DNA from: Pseudomonas bubulae
GTDB taxonomy: Bacteria > Pseudomonadota > Gammaproteobacteria > Pseudomonadales > Pseudomonadaceae
Direction: 5' to 3'
NCBI RefSeq assembly: GCF_900618535.1
Contig: NZ_UYJA01000002.1
Coordinates: forward strand, 62,001 to 126,000
Length of the DNA stretch: 64,000 bases
In this document: positions 46,865 to 55,781 of the stretch, piece by piece
Layout: every line of letters starts with the position of its first letter
How positions within the stretch are numbered: position 1 is the first letter of the stretch
Made by a program: the position numbers and the translations under genes
Notes under the pieces: generated by a model
Databases searched by the model: none
The model's input: the letters and a program-made list of their open reading frames with translations, nothing else
Told to the model about the DNA's origin: nothing

Positions 46865-47227
46865 ATGTTGCTACGCGGCTTGACTTGGCTGGTGCTGTTT
46901 CAATTGCTCGGTACCGCCCTCAATCACTTGTTCGTCCCCGTATTGCCCGGGCCCATTATCGGATTGCTGCTGTTGTTGGGCTTCTTGATGGTGCGCGGTC
47001 AAGTCAGCGAGCCATTGAGTCAGGCTGCCGGCGGGTTGTTGCGTTATTTACCCTTGCTGTTGGTGCCGCCCGCGGTGGGCGTGATGGTGTACGCCGCCGA
47101 TATTGCCGCTGACTTCTGGGCGATTGTCGGGGCGCTGGTGCTGTCGCTATTGATCTCGATGGCATTCGTCGGCGTACTGATGCAGCGTCTGCTCAAGAAT
47201 CACAGCCATCCCGAGGAGCGGCCATGA
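46865..47227 (+). CDS. CidA/LrgA-family membrane protein
   Basis: The protein has 120 residues and four membrane segments: LTWLVLFQLLGTALNHLF, LPGPIIGLLLLLGFLMV (the conserved PGPIIG), YLPLLLVPPAVGVMVY and a last helix IVGALVLSLLISMAFVGVL. These holin-like proteins are linked to murein hydrolase control and to export of small metabolites. GGAGAGG precedes the ATG at a good distance; an earlier in-frame ATG at 46823 has none. It overlaps the LrgB-type gene by 4 bp. Confidence 0.93.
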   Translation: MLLRGLTWLVLFQLLGTALNHLFVPVLPGPIIGLLLLLGFLMVRGQVSEPLSQAAGGLLRYLPLLLVPPAVGVMVYAADIAADFWAIVGALVLSLLISMAFVGVLMQRLLKNHSHPEERP

Positions 47228-47940
47228 ATCTGCAATGGCAGGGCGCCTGGGAGTCAGTCATCCATCATCCGTTGTTTGGTATCGGTATCACCCTGGGCGC
47301 CTATCAACTGGTGCTCGCCGCTTACGAGAAAACCCGCTGGCTCTTCCTGCAGCCGGTGCTGGCCTCGATGCTGCTGGTGATCGGTGTGCTGCTCAGTTGC
47401 GGCCTGAGCTACGCGGAGTACCGCAAGAGCACCGATATCCTGAGTATTTTGCTGGGCCCCGCAACGGTGGCGCTGGCGGTGCCGCTGTACCTGAACCTGC
47501 GGCGGATCCGGCAGTTGTTCTGGCCCATTTTTACTACGCTGGTAATTGGCGGCGTCTTCGCCACTGCGTTGGTGGTGGGCCTGGCCTGGTGGTTCGGGGC
47601 CGAGCACATGATGCTGATGACCCTGGCGCCCAAGTCGGTGACCTCACCGATTGCCATGCTGGTGGCCGAGCAGATTGGTGGTGTGGCGGCGCTGGCAGCA
47701 GTGTTTGTGCTGATTACCGGGGTGATCGGCGCAATTTGCGGGCCGGGCCTGTTGCGCCTGCTCGGGGTTCACAGCCCGGAGGCCCGAGGTATGGCCCTGG
47801 GCATGACGGCGCACGCGGTTGGCACTTCGGTGGCCCTGCAGGAAAGTGAAGAGTGTGGCGCCTTCGCGGCGCTGGCGATGAGTCTGATGGGTCTGGGTAC
47901 GGCGGTGTTCCTGCCGTTGGCCGTGACCCTCATGGTGTAA
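47224..47940 (+). CDS. LrgB/CidB-family membrane protein
   Basis: The protein has 238 residues with about seven helices and the LrgB signatures YRKSTDILSILLGPATVALAVPLY, LAPKSVTSPIAMLVAEQIGG and GMALGMTAHAVGTSVALQESEE. It works with the LrgA-type protein encoded just upstream, perhaps as an exporter pair; partners are typically co-transcribed as here. It is followed 10 bases later by the LON-domain gene. Confidence 0.95.
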   Translation: MNLQWQGAWESVIHHPLFGIGITLGAYQLVLAAYEKTRWLFLQPVLASMLLVIGVLLSCGLSYAEYRKSTDILSILLGPATVALAVPLYLNLRRIRQLFWPIFTTLVIGGVFATALVVGLAWWFGAEHMMLMTLAPKSVTSPIAMLVAEQIGGVAALAAVFVLITGVIGAICGPGLLRLLGVHSPEARGMALGMTAHAVGTSVALQESEECGAFAALAMSLMGLGTAVFLPLAVTLMV

Positions 47941-47950
47941 GGGTGAAGCT

Positions 47951-48541
47951 ATGACATTGCCGCTGTTTCCTTTGAATACTGTGCTGTTTCCAGGTTGTGT
48001 GCTGGATTTGCAGATATTTGAGGCGCGCTACCTGGACATGGTTGCCCGCTGCATGAAGCAGGGCACAGGCTTTGGTGTGGTGTGCATCCTGGATGGCCGT
48101 GAGGTCGGCAATGCACCCCAGGGTATCGCCGGGATTGGCTGTGAAGCCTTGATTCGCGATTTTCAGCAGCAGGACAACGGCCTGCTGGGCATTCGCGTCG
48201 AGGGCGGGCGGCGCTTTGAAGTGCTGGGCACTGAGTTGCAGCGCGATCAGCTACTGCTGGCGCAAGTCGAGTGGCTGGATGACGCCCCCGAGCAGCCCCT
48301 GCAGGAAGAAGACCAGGACCTGCTGGCCTTGCTCAAGGCGCTGGCCGAGCACCCGATGGTGGCGGCCCTGAACATGAACACCGAGGTGGCGGGGCAGCAG
48401 TCGCTGTCCAATCAACTGGCGTACCTGTTGCCCTTTGCCGAGGCAGACAAGATCGAACTGCTGCAGGTCAATGACCCGCAGCAGCGTCTGGACGGGATAC
48501 AAGTGCTGCTCGATGAGATCCAGGGCGAAGCCCTCAACTGA
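47951..48541 (+). CDS. LON peptidase substrate-binding domain protein
   Basis: The protein has 196 residues and consists only of the N-terminal LON fold: LPLFPLNTVLFPGCVLDLQIFEARYLDM is the classic opening, followed by GFGVVCILDGREVG, GIGCEALIRDF and a helical C-terminal part. The AAA+ and protease domains of Lon are missing. Such stand-alone LON-domain proteins are conserved in Pseudomonas but of unknown function; a role as a protein-binding adaptor is a guess. Confidence 0.92.
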   Translation: MTLPLFPLNTVLFPGCVLDLQIFEARYLDMVARCMKQGTGFGVVCILDGREVGNAPQGIAGIGCEALIRDFQQQDNGLLGIRVEGGRRFEVLGTELQRDQLLLAQVEWLDDAPEQPLQEEDQDLLALLKALAEHPMVAALNMNTEVAGQQSLSNQLAYLLPFAEADKIELLQVNDPQQRLDGIQVLLDEIQGEALN

Positions 48542-48543
48542 TC

Positions 48544-49860
48544 TCAGTAGGCGTAGCGCAGCAGTTCCCTGGACAAGTGCCCGAGCATGAAAAACCCGTA
48601 GAGCGCAGTGACTGACGGCAAGATCAGCCACCAGATTTTCTGCGGGACCGGCTCAAGGGGCATGTATCGCTGGCTTAACGCCAGAGCGAATGCGTTGACA
48701 GTGATGGCGAGCAGGGCCCCAGCGGTGATGTCCGTTGGCCAGTGAGCGCCCAGGTACACCCGCGACATCGCCACGGTGATCGCCAGCAGGCAACCCAGCA
48801 ATACCCAGGTGACGCGCATGCGTTGTGGCTGGTTGCGCCCGGCCAGAATGGCCAGGGCGACAAAAAACGCAAACGCCCCCGAACTGTGGCCGCTGGGCAT
48901 GCTGTAGCTGGTCAGCGGGTCCACCAGCACTTCTGGGCGCACCCGGGCGAAGAAGTGCTTGGTCGCGGTATTGGCCAGCGCGGTAAACAGCGTGACCCCG
49001 CCAAAGAACCACATTGCCCGCCATTGCCGGGTAAACAGCAGAATGACGCACACCAGGGCTGCCGCCAGAAACTGGGTACGGAAGTTGCCGATTTGCGTCA
49101 CCAGCACGGCGGCGCTGTCCATGGCACTGCTGCGATGCTCTTGTACCAGGGCCGTGATGCCCTGGTCGAAGGCGGTCATGTGTGGATAACCGATAAAGAC
49201 GGCCAGTAGCAGGGCGAAGCTGAGTGTGCCGATCAGCAGCGTGGCCCGGGGTTGGCGACGGATACTGGCATTGATGCTCAGGCCCAGCAGGGCGGCGAGG
49301 CCTGCGGCAACAATGGCGGCCTGTAGCCAGAAGCCTTCGGGCAGTGGCAGGCGAATGGCAGCACCGGTGGCCCAGCCCGGTAGCAGGTACGCCACCGACC
49401 AGCCTGCTCCGGCCAGCAGGCTGACGCCGATAAAGCGCGGGATCGGCATGTCGCACATCCCGGCCACCATCGGCAGCATGGGCCGCAGCGGGCCGATAAA
49501 GCGCCCGACCAACAGGCTGACAATACCGTAGCGATGGAAGTAGCTCTCGGCCCCGTTCATCCATTCGGGATGAGTGCGCAAGAGGGGTAAGCGGCGAATG
49601 TTCTGGTGGAAGCGCCTGCCCAGGGCGTAGGACACCGCGTCGCCGAGCAACCCGCCGAGAAAGCCCAGCAGCAGGGTTTGGCCCAGGGACAGGGCGCCGC
49701 TGCCGGCCATGACGGCAATGGCGAACAACAATACGGTGCCGGGAACAATGATGCCGGCAATTGCCAGACACTCCACGCAAGCCACAATAAACACCGCGAG
49801 GCCCAGCCACTGCGGGTTGGCTGTCAGCCAGCCGGTGATGCTATCGAGCCATGGGCCCAT
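48544..49860 (-). CDS. DedA-PAP2 phosphatase fusion protein
   Basis: The protein has 438 residues. The N-terminal DedA domain (1-170) has GIIVPGTVLLFAIAVMAGSG, GDAVSYALGRRFHQNI and LLVGRFIGPLRPMLPMVAGM. The C-terminal PAP2 domain (about 225-410) has the three phosphatase motifs: KHFFARVRP, PSGHSSGAF and SRVYLGAHWPTD. The combination suggests dephosphorylation of a lipid diphosphate, perhaps undecaprenyl or phosphatidate, coupled to flipping. It converges on the LON-domain gene with only two bases between. Confidence 0.93.
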   Translation of the reverse strand: MGPWLDSITGWLTANPQWLGLAVFIVACVECLAIAGIIVPGTVLLFAIAVMAGSGALSLGQTLLLGFLGGLLGDAVSYALGRRFHQNIRRLPLLRTHPEWMNGAESYFHRYGIVSLLVGRFIGPLRPMLPMVAGMCDMPIPRFIGVSLLAGAGWSVAYLLPGWATGAAIRLPLPEGFWLQAAIVAAGLAALLGLSINASIRRQPRATLLIGTLSFALLLAVFIGYPHMTAFDQGITALVQEHRSSAMDSAAVLVTQIGNFRTQFLAAALVCVILLFTRQWRAMWFFGGVTLFTALANTATKHFFARVRPEVLVDPLTSYSMPSGHSSGAFAFFVALAILAGRNQPQRMRVTWVLLGCLLAITVAMSRVYLGAHWPTDITAGALLAITVNAFALALSQRYMPLEPVPQKIWWLILPSVTALYGFFMLGHLSRELLRYAY

Positions 49861-49930
49861 GTTCCGATTTCCTTGTCTGCTTATTAGGTTGTTTGTAGGC
49901 GCTACAGTCTTGAAGCTGGCCCGGCTCTAG

Positions 49931-50020
49931 TTGTGGGAGTGGGTTTGCACGCGATGCAGGCCCCGCGGTCTGTCAGGACAATTGCGGCGATGCCATCGCG
50001 AGCAAACCCGCTCCCACAGG
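49931..50020. repeat. REP pair, copy 5 (left arm variant)
   Basis: TTGTGGGAGTGGGTTTGCAC on the left is diverged; the right arm CGCGAGCAAACCCGCTCCCA is nearly standard. It lies upstream of the DedA-PAP2 gene and downstream of the glycosylase gene. Confidence 0.85.
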
Positions 50021-50021
50021 A

Positions 50022-50690
50022 TCAGTTGTGCTCCAGGGTGATGAAATCCCGCCCCTCAACCTGCCCGCGACGCAGCGGATTACGCGTGCAATACGCAGCG
50101 TAGTCAGCATCGACAAAGCGGTACATCAAATGCTCGTCGCGCCCGTGGGGGATGCCCAGACGGGTGGTCTGGATAATTTTCGAAGGTTGTTCTCTGACGT
50201 CATCGACCCACAAGCGTTCGGGGTCGAAACATTTTGCATCCCATTCGCGCACCTTCAACCCCAGCGCTTTGCACAGCAGGGTTTGCCCCGCGCACAGTTT
50301 GTGTGCAGGCCGGGGGTTGCCTTGGGCGTCCGGGTTGTTGCGTTGCATCTGCGCCAGGCTGTCCGGGCCCGCCAGCTCATCAAGCCAGGGATGGGCCGAT
50401 TTGATCAGCACTGCGTTGCCGGGGCCGTGGGCGCTGAAATTCAGCGAGTCGCCGCCGCGGGCGTAATACATGTAGATATGCCCGCCATCGAGAAACAGCG
50501 CCTTGCGCTTGTCGGTATAGCCCAGCGAGGCGTGGCTGCCTTTGTCGGTGAGGTAATAGGCTTCAGTTTCGATAATCCGGGCGCTGAGCCACAGCCCGTT
50601 GACCCGATGGCGAATGACTTTGCCCAGCAGTTGGCAAGCAACAAGCTGGGCATCTCGATCGAAAAAGGCATCAGGCAGCATCATGGGCAT
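50022..50690 (-). CDS. DNA-3-methyladenine glycosylase (AAG/MPG family)
   Basis: The protein has 222 residues and the MPG fold: FFDRDAQLVACQLLGKVIRH, ARIIETEAYYLTDKGSHAS (the catalytic Glu in ETEAY), GGHIYMYYARGGDSLNFSA, VLIKSAHP and GIPHGRDEHLMYRFVD. It excises alkylated purines in base excision repair. The start is uncertain: MPMMLPDAFF fits the family, but none of the candidate ATGs (50690, 50684, 50741) has a clear ribosome site. It is divergent from proA; the 176-base gap shows no clear promoter boxes. Confidence 0.9.
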   Translation of the reverse strand: MPMMLPDAFFDRDAQLVACQLLGKVIRHRVNGLWLSARIIETEAYYLTDKGSHASLGYTDKRKALFLDGGHIYMYYARGGDSLNFSAHGPGNAVLIKSAHPWLDELAGPDSLAQMQRNNPDAQGNPRPAHKLCAGQTLLCKALGLKVREWDAKCFDPERLWVDDVREQPSKIIQTTRLGIPHGRDEHLMYRFVDADYAAYCTRNPLRRGQVEGRDFITLEHN

Positions 50691-50866
50691 GTGCAGGACG
50701 GTCAGTGGATAGCTGAAAAGGTGCAGATCATAGCAAGTCATGCTTAATCGGGGCTGAACGCAGTGTATTTGTGGTCCATTTCGACCATCCGCCTGCCACC
50801 GCTGTGCGTGAGGCGGCGGGACCGCTATAATCGGCCGCTTTCCTCCCTGCCAAGACCCTTGAGACC

Positions 50867-52138
50867 ATGACTGAGTCCGTTCTTGACTACATGACCCGCC
50901 TGGGTCGCGCTGCTCGCGAAGCCTCCCGCGTGATCGGCCGTGCCAGTACGGCGCAGAAAAACCGTGCCCTGCACGGCGCTGCTGCTGCATTGGATGCCGC
51001 ACGTCTGGAGCTGGTTGCTGCCAACGAACTGGACCTGGCCGCCGGCCGGGCCAACGGCCTTGAGCCGGCCATGCTGGAGCGCCTGGCGCTGACCCCTGCA
51101 CGCATCGACAGCATGATTGTCGGTTTGCGTCAGGTGGCAAGCCTGCCAGACCCCATCGGCGCGATTCGCGACATGAGCTACCGCCCTTCGGGTATTCAGG
51201 TCGGCAAGATGCGTGTACCGCTGGGTGTAGTCGGAATCATCTACGAGTCGCGTCCTAACGTGACCATTGATGCTGCCAGCCTGTGCTTGAAGTCGGGCAA
51301 CGCAACCATCCTGCGCGGTGGCTCCGAGGCGATTCACTCCAACCGTGCCATTGCAGTGTGCATCCAGCGCGGCCTGGCCGAAGCCGGTTTGCCGCCCGCC
51401 GTGGTGCAAGTGGTTGAAGTGACCGATCGTGCCGCTGTCGGCGCGCTGATCACCATGCCCGAGTACGTTGATGTCATCGTGCCTCGCGGCGGCAAGGGGC
51501 TGATCGAACGGGTCAGCCGTGATGCCAAGGTGCCGGTGATCAAACACCTGGACGGCATCTGCCATGTATACGTCAGTGCCCATGCCGATCTTGCCAAGGC
51601 GCAGCGCATTGCGTTCAACGCCAAGACCTACCGTTATGGCATTTGCGGCGCGATGGAAACCCTGCTGGTGGATCAGGCCGTCGCGGCAGAATTTTTGCCG
51701 GCAATGGCTGAACAATTTCGCGCCAAGGGCGTCGAACTGCGCGGTTGCGAGCGTACCCGGGAGTTGATCGACGTGGTTGCCGCCACTGAAGACGACTGGA
51801 ACACCGAGTACCTGGACGCCATCCTGTCGATTCGTATCGTGGAGGGTCTGGACCAGGCGATTGAGCATATCAATCACTATGGCTCCCATCACACCGACTC
51901 GATCGTCACCGAACACCAGGGCGATGCCCGGCGTTTTATGGCCGAAGTGGACTCCAGTTCCGTGATGCTCAACACACCAACCTGCTTTGCCGATGGATTT
52001 GAATACGGATTGGGTGCGGAGATTGGCATTTCTACTGATAAGCTGCACGCCCGCGGCCCGGTGGGTCTCGAAGGTCTGACCTGCGAGAAGTACATTGTGG
52101 TCGGCGATGGCCAGTTGCGCGGTCAGGAGCCAGTCTGA
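50867..52138 (+). CDS. proA: Gamma-glutamyl phosphate reductase
   Basis: The protein has 423 residues: [70 protein letters not shown] and [15 protein letters not shown], where Cys is the nucleophile. It reduces gamma-glutamyl phosphate to the semialdehyde in proline synthesis. proB is not in the window. It begins the run proA-nadD-rsfS-rlmH, an order shared with P. aeruginosa. Confidence 0.97.
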   Translation: MTESVLDYMTRLGRAAREASRVIGRASTAQKNRALHGAAAALDAARLELVAANELDLAAGRANGLEPAMLERLALTPARIDSMIVGLRQVASLPDPIGAIRDMSYRPSGIQVGKMRVPLGVVGIIYESRPNVTIDAASLCLKSGNATILRGGSEAIHSNRAIAVCIQRGLAEAGLPPAVVQVVEVTDRAAVGALITMPEYVDVIVPRGGKGLIERVSRDAKVPVIKHLDGICHVYVSAHADLAKAQRIAFNAKTYRYGICGAMETLLVDQAVAAEFLPAMAEQFRAKGVELRGCERTRELIDVVAATEDDWNTEYLDAILSIRIVEGLDQAIEHINHYGSHHTDSIVTEHQGDARRFMAEVDSSSVMLNTPTCFADGFEYGLGAEIGISTDKLHARGPVGLEGLTCEKYIVVGDGQLRGQEPV

Positions 52139-52139
52139 C

Positions 52140-52829
52140 TTGGTCAAGCTGAAAGCGTCAGCGCCGGCACCTGTGATCGACGTGTTACCCCAGCGCATAG
52201 GCGTACTGGGCGGAACCTTCGATCCGGTGCATATCGGTCATCTGCGTGGCGGGCTGGAAGTGGCGGAGATGATGGGGCTCGACGAGCTGCGTCTGACCCC
52301 CAACGCCAGGCCGCCGCACCGTGACACCCCCCAGGTGTCAGCCCACGACCGTTTGGCGATGGTCGAGTGCGCTGTCGCAGGAGTGGCTACGCTGGTAGTG
52401 GACGCCCGGGAGCTGCAAAGGGACAAACCGTCCTACACGATCGATACACTGGAATTGATGCGGGCCGAGATGGCCGCGTATGACCAGTTGTTTTTACTGT
52501 TGGGTTGGGACGCGTTTTGCGGCCTGCCCACATGGCATCGCTGGGAAGAGTTGCTCCAGCATTGCCATATCCTGGTGCTACAGCGCCCGGATGCCGACAG
52601 CGAACCGCCGGATGCCTTGCGCAACCTGCTGGCAGCGCGCTCGGTAAGCGACCCGCTGGCCCTGAAGGGGGCAAGCGGACAGATTGCATTCGTTTGGCAG
52701 ACGCCGCTCGCGGTATCCGCCACCCAGATCCGCCAACTGCTGGCCAGCGGTAAGTCGGTACGTTACCTGGTGCCCGACGCGGTCCTGGCCTACATCGATG
52801 CGCACGGGCTTTACCGTGCGTCGAACTGA
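52140..52829 (+). CDS. nadD: Nicotinate-nucleotide adenylyltransferase
   Basis: The protein has 229 residues: the nucleotidyltransferase motif [65 protein letters not shown] and the C-terminal [20 protein letters not shown]. It makes deamido-NAD from nicotinate mononucleotide and ATP. The start is likely TTG, one base after the proA stop and ten bases after AGGAG; GTG codons at 52173 and 52182 are alternatives, and an upstream ATG overlaps proA by 44 bases. Confidence 0.93.
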   Translation: MVKLKASAPAPVIDVLPQRIGVLGGTFDPVHIGHLRGGLEVAEMMGLDELRLTPNARPPHRDTPQVSAHDRLAMVECAVAGVATLVVDARELQRDKPSYTIDTLELMRAEMAAYDQLFLLLGWDAFCGLPTWHRWEELLQHCHILVLQRPDADSEPPDALRNLLAARSVSDPLALKGASGQIAFVWQTPLAVSATQIRQLLASGKSVRYLVPDAVLAYIDAHGLYRASN

Positions 52830-52833
52830 AAAA

Positions 52834-52874
52834 GGGTGTGTTTCAAGGCGCCAATTGTCGTGTATTGAAACACC
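52834..52874 (+). other. Hairpin between nadD and rsfS
   Basis: GGTGTGTTTCAA and TTGAAACACC pair as a 10-bp stem with a two-base bulge around an 18-base loop. It ends about 28 bases before rsfS and may modulate its translation or mark a processing site. Confidence 0.5.
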
Positions 52875-52901
52875 CGAACATACGAGCAAAACGAGTTTTA
52901 T

Positions 52902-53396
52902 ATGACTGACAAAGATGTAAGCAAAGTAAAGCGCAAAGGCACCTTCAAAAGCGCGCCATTGCCGGAAAAAACCTTCAGCGCCGAGCCTCTCAAGGGTGAA
53001 GAGCTGGTCAAGGTTGCTGTTGCCGCCCTGGAAGACGTCAAGGCCCAGGATATCCAGGTCATCGACGTGCGTGACAAGCACAGCATCACTGACTTCATGA
53101 TCATCGCTACCGGTACTTCGAACCGTCAGATCGGTGCGATGCTCGACAAGATCCGCGAAGCGGTGAAGGCTCTGGGCGTCAAGCCGCTGGGCGAAGAAGG
53201 CAAGGGCGACAGCGACTGGGTTCTGCTGGACATGGACGACGTGATCGTTCACATGATGACCGCCAGTGCCCGTCAGTTCTACGACCTGGAGCGTCTGTGG
53301 GCCGGTGCTGAACAAAGCCGTGCAGGCAGCGCTGCTCACCACAGCCCGGAAAACACCCATGAGCACTTCCTGAAGCTCAACAAAGACCAAGAGTAA
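52902..53396 (+). CDS. rsfS: Ribosome silencing factor RsfS with extended N-terminus
   Basis: The protein has 164 residues. The RsfS core starts at EELVKVAVAALEDVKAQDI (about residue 34) and continues VIDVRDKHSITDFMIIATGTSNRQI, GDSDWVLLDMDDVIVHMM and ARQFYDLERLW. RsfS binds ribosomal protein uL14 and blocks subunit joining in starvation. The 33-residue basic leader (SKVKRKGTFKS, then PLPEKTFSAEPL) is longer than the short leaders I recall for this family. A C-terminal tail HHSPENTHEHFLKLNKDQE is also present. No start codon lies closer to the core. Confidence 0.95.
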   Translation: MTDKDVSKVKRKGTFKSAPLPEKTFSAEPLKGEELVKVAVAALEDVKAQDIQVIDVRDKHSITDFMIIATGTSNRQIGAMLDKIREAVKALGVKPLGEEGKGDSDWVLLDMDDVIVHMMTASARQFYDLERLWAGAEQSRAGSAAHHSPENTHEHFLKLNKDQE

Positions 53397-53405
53397 GGGT
53401 TCGCT

Positions 53406-53873
53406 GTGCGCCTGCGTTTGATCGCTGTCGGTTCGCGTATGCCCAAGTGGGTGGAAGAAGGCTGGCATGAATATGCCAAGCGTCTGCCATCCGAGCTGGC
53501 ACTTGAACTGGTGGAAATACCGCTCAACACCCGTGGCAAGAATGCTGACGTGGCCCGCTTCATCCGCCAGGAAGGCGAAGCCATGCTGGCCAAGGTAGGC
53601 CCGGGCGAGCGCATCGTAACCCTCGAAGTGCACGGCAAACCGTGGAGTACCGAGCAGCTGGCGGTTGAGCTTGACCGCTGGCGCCTGGATTCGCGCACGG
53701 TGAACTTTATGGTCGGTGGCCCGGAAGGGCTGGCGCCGGAAGTCTGTGCCCGCGCTGACCAGCGCTGGTCGCTGTCGCCATTGACGCTGCCGCACCCGTT
53801 GGTGAGGATTCTGATCGGTGAGCAGTTGTATCGCGCCTGGACAGTGCTGTCCGGGCACCCGTATCACAAATAG
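53406..53873 (+). CDS. rlmH: 23S rRNA m3-pseudouridine-1915 methyltransferase RlmH
   Basis: A SPOUT methyltransferase of 155 residues: [24 protein letters not shown], then the knot region [29 protein letters not shown] and [33 protein letters not shown]. It methylates pseudouridine 1915 in helix 69 of 23S rRNA. The start is GTG with AAGGG upstream, nine bases after the rsfS stop. Confidence 0.97.
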   Translation: MRLRLIAVGSRMPKWVEEGWHEYAKRLPSELALELVEIPLNTRGKNADVARFIRQEGEAMLAKVGPGERIVTLEVHGKPWSTEQLAVELDRWRLDSRTVNFMVGGPEGLAPEVCARADQRWSLSPLTLPHPLVRILIGEQLYRAWTVLSGHPYHK

Positions 53874-53885
53874 TCAGCGCTCTGA

Positions 53886-55781
53886 ATGACTCAGCCGATC
53901 CGCCTTAAAGACCACGAGAAAGACGCACGCCTTGTGCGCGGACGAGTCGTGGTCGGTGCGATTGTGGTCGTGACGCTGATTTGTGTGCTGCTCGCGCGGC
54001 TTTATTACCTGCAGGTGGTGCAGTACGACTACCACTCCACCTTGTCAGAGAACAACCGGGTGCATGTGCAGCCGATCCCGCCTACCCGCGGTCTGATTTT
54101 TGACCGTAATGGCGTGGTGATCGCAGACAACCGCCCCAGCTTCAGCCTGAGCATGACCCGCGAACGCTCTGGTGACTGGCAGCAAGTGCTCGACGTTATT
54201 GTTGAAGTGTTGCAGCTTGCGCCCGAGGATCGCGCCCTGTTCGAAAAGCGCATGAAGCAGGGGCGGCGGCCGTTTGAGCCGGTGCCCATTCTGTTTGAGC
54301 TCAACGAAGAACAGATCGCCCGGATTGCCGTAAACCAGTTCCGCCTGCCCGGGGTTGAAGTGGTTGCGCAACTGGTGCGGCATTACCCTCAAGGCGCGCA
54401 TTTTGCGCACTCGGTGGGTTACATGGGGCGGATCAACGAAAAAGAGCTTAAAACCCTCGATCCGGTCAATTACAGCGGCACCCACCATATCGGCAAAACC
54501 GGCATCGAGCGTTTCTACGAAGCCGAGCTGCATGGCCAGGTGGGTTACGAAGAAGTCGAAACCAATGCCCGTGGCCGCGTGTTGCGAGTACTCAAGCGCA
54601 CCGACCCGATCCCTGGCAAGGACATCGTGCTCAGCCTCGATATCAAACTGCAGGAAGCAGCTGAAGAGGCGCTGGCAGGGCGTCGTGGTGCAGTGGTGGC
54701 ACTCAACCCGATGACGGGGGAAGTGCTGGCCATGGTCAGCCAGCCGAGTTTTGACCCCAATCTGTTCGTGACCGGCATCAGCTTCAAGGCCTATGCCGAG
54801 CTGCGTGATTCGATAGACCGACCATTGTTCAACCGCATCCTGCGCGGCCTGTATCCGCCGGGCTCGACGATCAAGCCTGCAGTGGCGATTGCCGGCCTGG
54901 ACAGCGGCGTGATCACCGGCTCCTCGCGGGTGTATGACCCCGGCTATTACCAGCTGCCCAATTACGATCACAAATACCGTAACTGGAACCGTACCGGTGA
55001 TGGCTACGTCGATCTGGATACCGCAATCATGCGCTCCAACGACACCTATTTTTATGATCTGGCCCACAAGCTGGGGATTGACCGTCTGTCGAGCTACATG
55101 AACCAGTTCGGTATCGGCCGCAAGGTCTCGCTGGACATGTTCGAAGAGTCCGCCGGGCTGATGCCGTCCCGCGAGTGGAAACGTGCCACCCGACGCCAGG
55201 CCTGGTTCCCGGGCGAGACGCTGATTCTGGGGATTGGCCAGGGCTATATGCAGTCCACCCCCTTGCAACTGGCCCAGGCCACCGCGTTGATCGCCAGCAA
55301 AGGCAAGTGGATCCGTCCGCACCTGGCCAAGACCATCGAGGGCGTACCGCCGGTGGACCCGGACCCGGTGCCGGATATTGTCCTGCGTGACCCGTCCAAC
55401 TGGGCCAAGGTCAACCACGGCATGCAGCAAGTGGTGCATGGCGCTCGCGGCACGGCGCGGGTGGCGGGCGTTGGCGCGCAATACCTGATTGCCGGCAAGA
55501 GCGGTACGGCCCAGGTGGTGGCGATCAAGCAGGGCGAAAAATACGACCGTTCCAAGGTGCAGGAGCGTCACCGCGACCACGCCTTGTTCGTCGGCTTCGC
55601 GCCGGCCAACAACCCGCAGATCACCGTCTCGGTGATGATTGAAAACGGCGAAGCCGGCAGTCGTGTCGCCTCGCCCGTGGTGCGCAAGGTCATGGATGCC
55701 TGGTTGCTGGGTGAAGACGGCAAACTCAAACCCGAGTACGGCGGCCCCGTAAAGGCAGAGGTTCCGGCCAATGATGAGTAA
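53886..55781 (+). CDS. mrdA: Penicillin-binding protein 2 (MrdA)
   Basis: A class B PBP of 631 residues: one N-terminal helix (VVVGAIVVVTLICVLLARLYYL), the PBP dimer region (PPTRGLIFDRNGVVIADNRPSF), and the transpeptidase with SxxK in YPPGSTIKPAVA, SxN in MRSNDTYFYDLA and KTG-type KSGTAQV. It crosslinks peptidoglycan for cylinder growth in the elongasome with RodA, which is encoded next and overlaps its last codons. It resembles pbpA of P. aeruginosa. Confidence 0.97.
   Translation: MTQPIRLKDHEKDARLVRGRVVVGAIVVVTLICVLLARLYYLQVVQYDYHSTLSENNRVHVQPIPPTRGLIFDRNGVVIADNRPSFSLSMTRERSGDWQQVLDVIVEVLQLAPEDRALFEKRMKQGRRPFEPVPILFELNEEQIARIAVNQFRLPGVEVVAQLVRHYPQGAHFAHSVGYMGRINEKELKTLDPVNYSGTHHIGKTGIERFYEAELHGQVGYEEVETNARGRVLRVLKRTDPIPGKDIVLSLDIKLQEAAEEALAGRRGAVVALNPMTGEVLAMVSQPSFDPNLFVTGISFKAYAELRDSIDRPLFNRILRGLYPPGSTIKPAVAIAGLDSGVITGSSRVYDPGYYQLPNYDHKYRNWNRTGDGYVDLDTAIMRSNDTYFYDLAHKLGIDRLSSYMNQFGIGRKVSLDMFEESAGLMPSREWKRATRRQAWFPGETLILGIGQGYMQSTPLQLAQATALIASKGKWIRPHLAKTIEGVPPVDPDPVPDIVLRDPSNWAKVNHGMQQVVHGARGTARVAGVGAQYLIAGKSGTAQVVAIKQGEKYDRSKVQERHRDHALFVGFAPANNPQITVSVMIENGEAGSRVASPVVRKVMDAWLLGEDGKLKPEYGGPVKAEVPANDE

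Noticed and set aside
14115..50020. Repeats taken as a CRISPR array
   Set aside because: The repeats are scattered single REP or MITE-like elements with inverted symmetry, not regularly spaced direct repeats with spacers.
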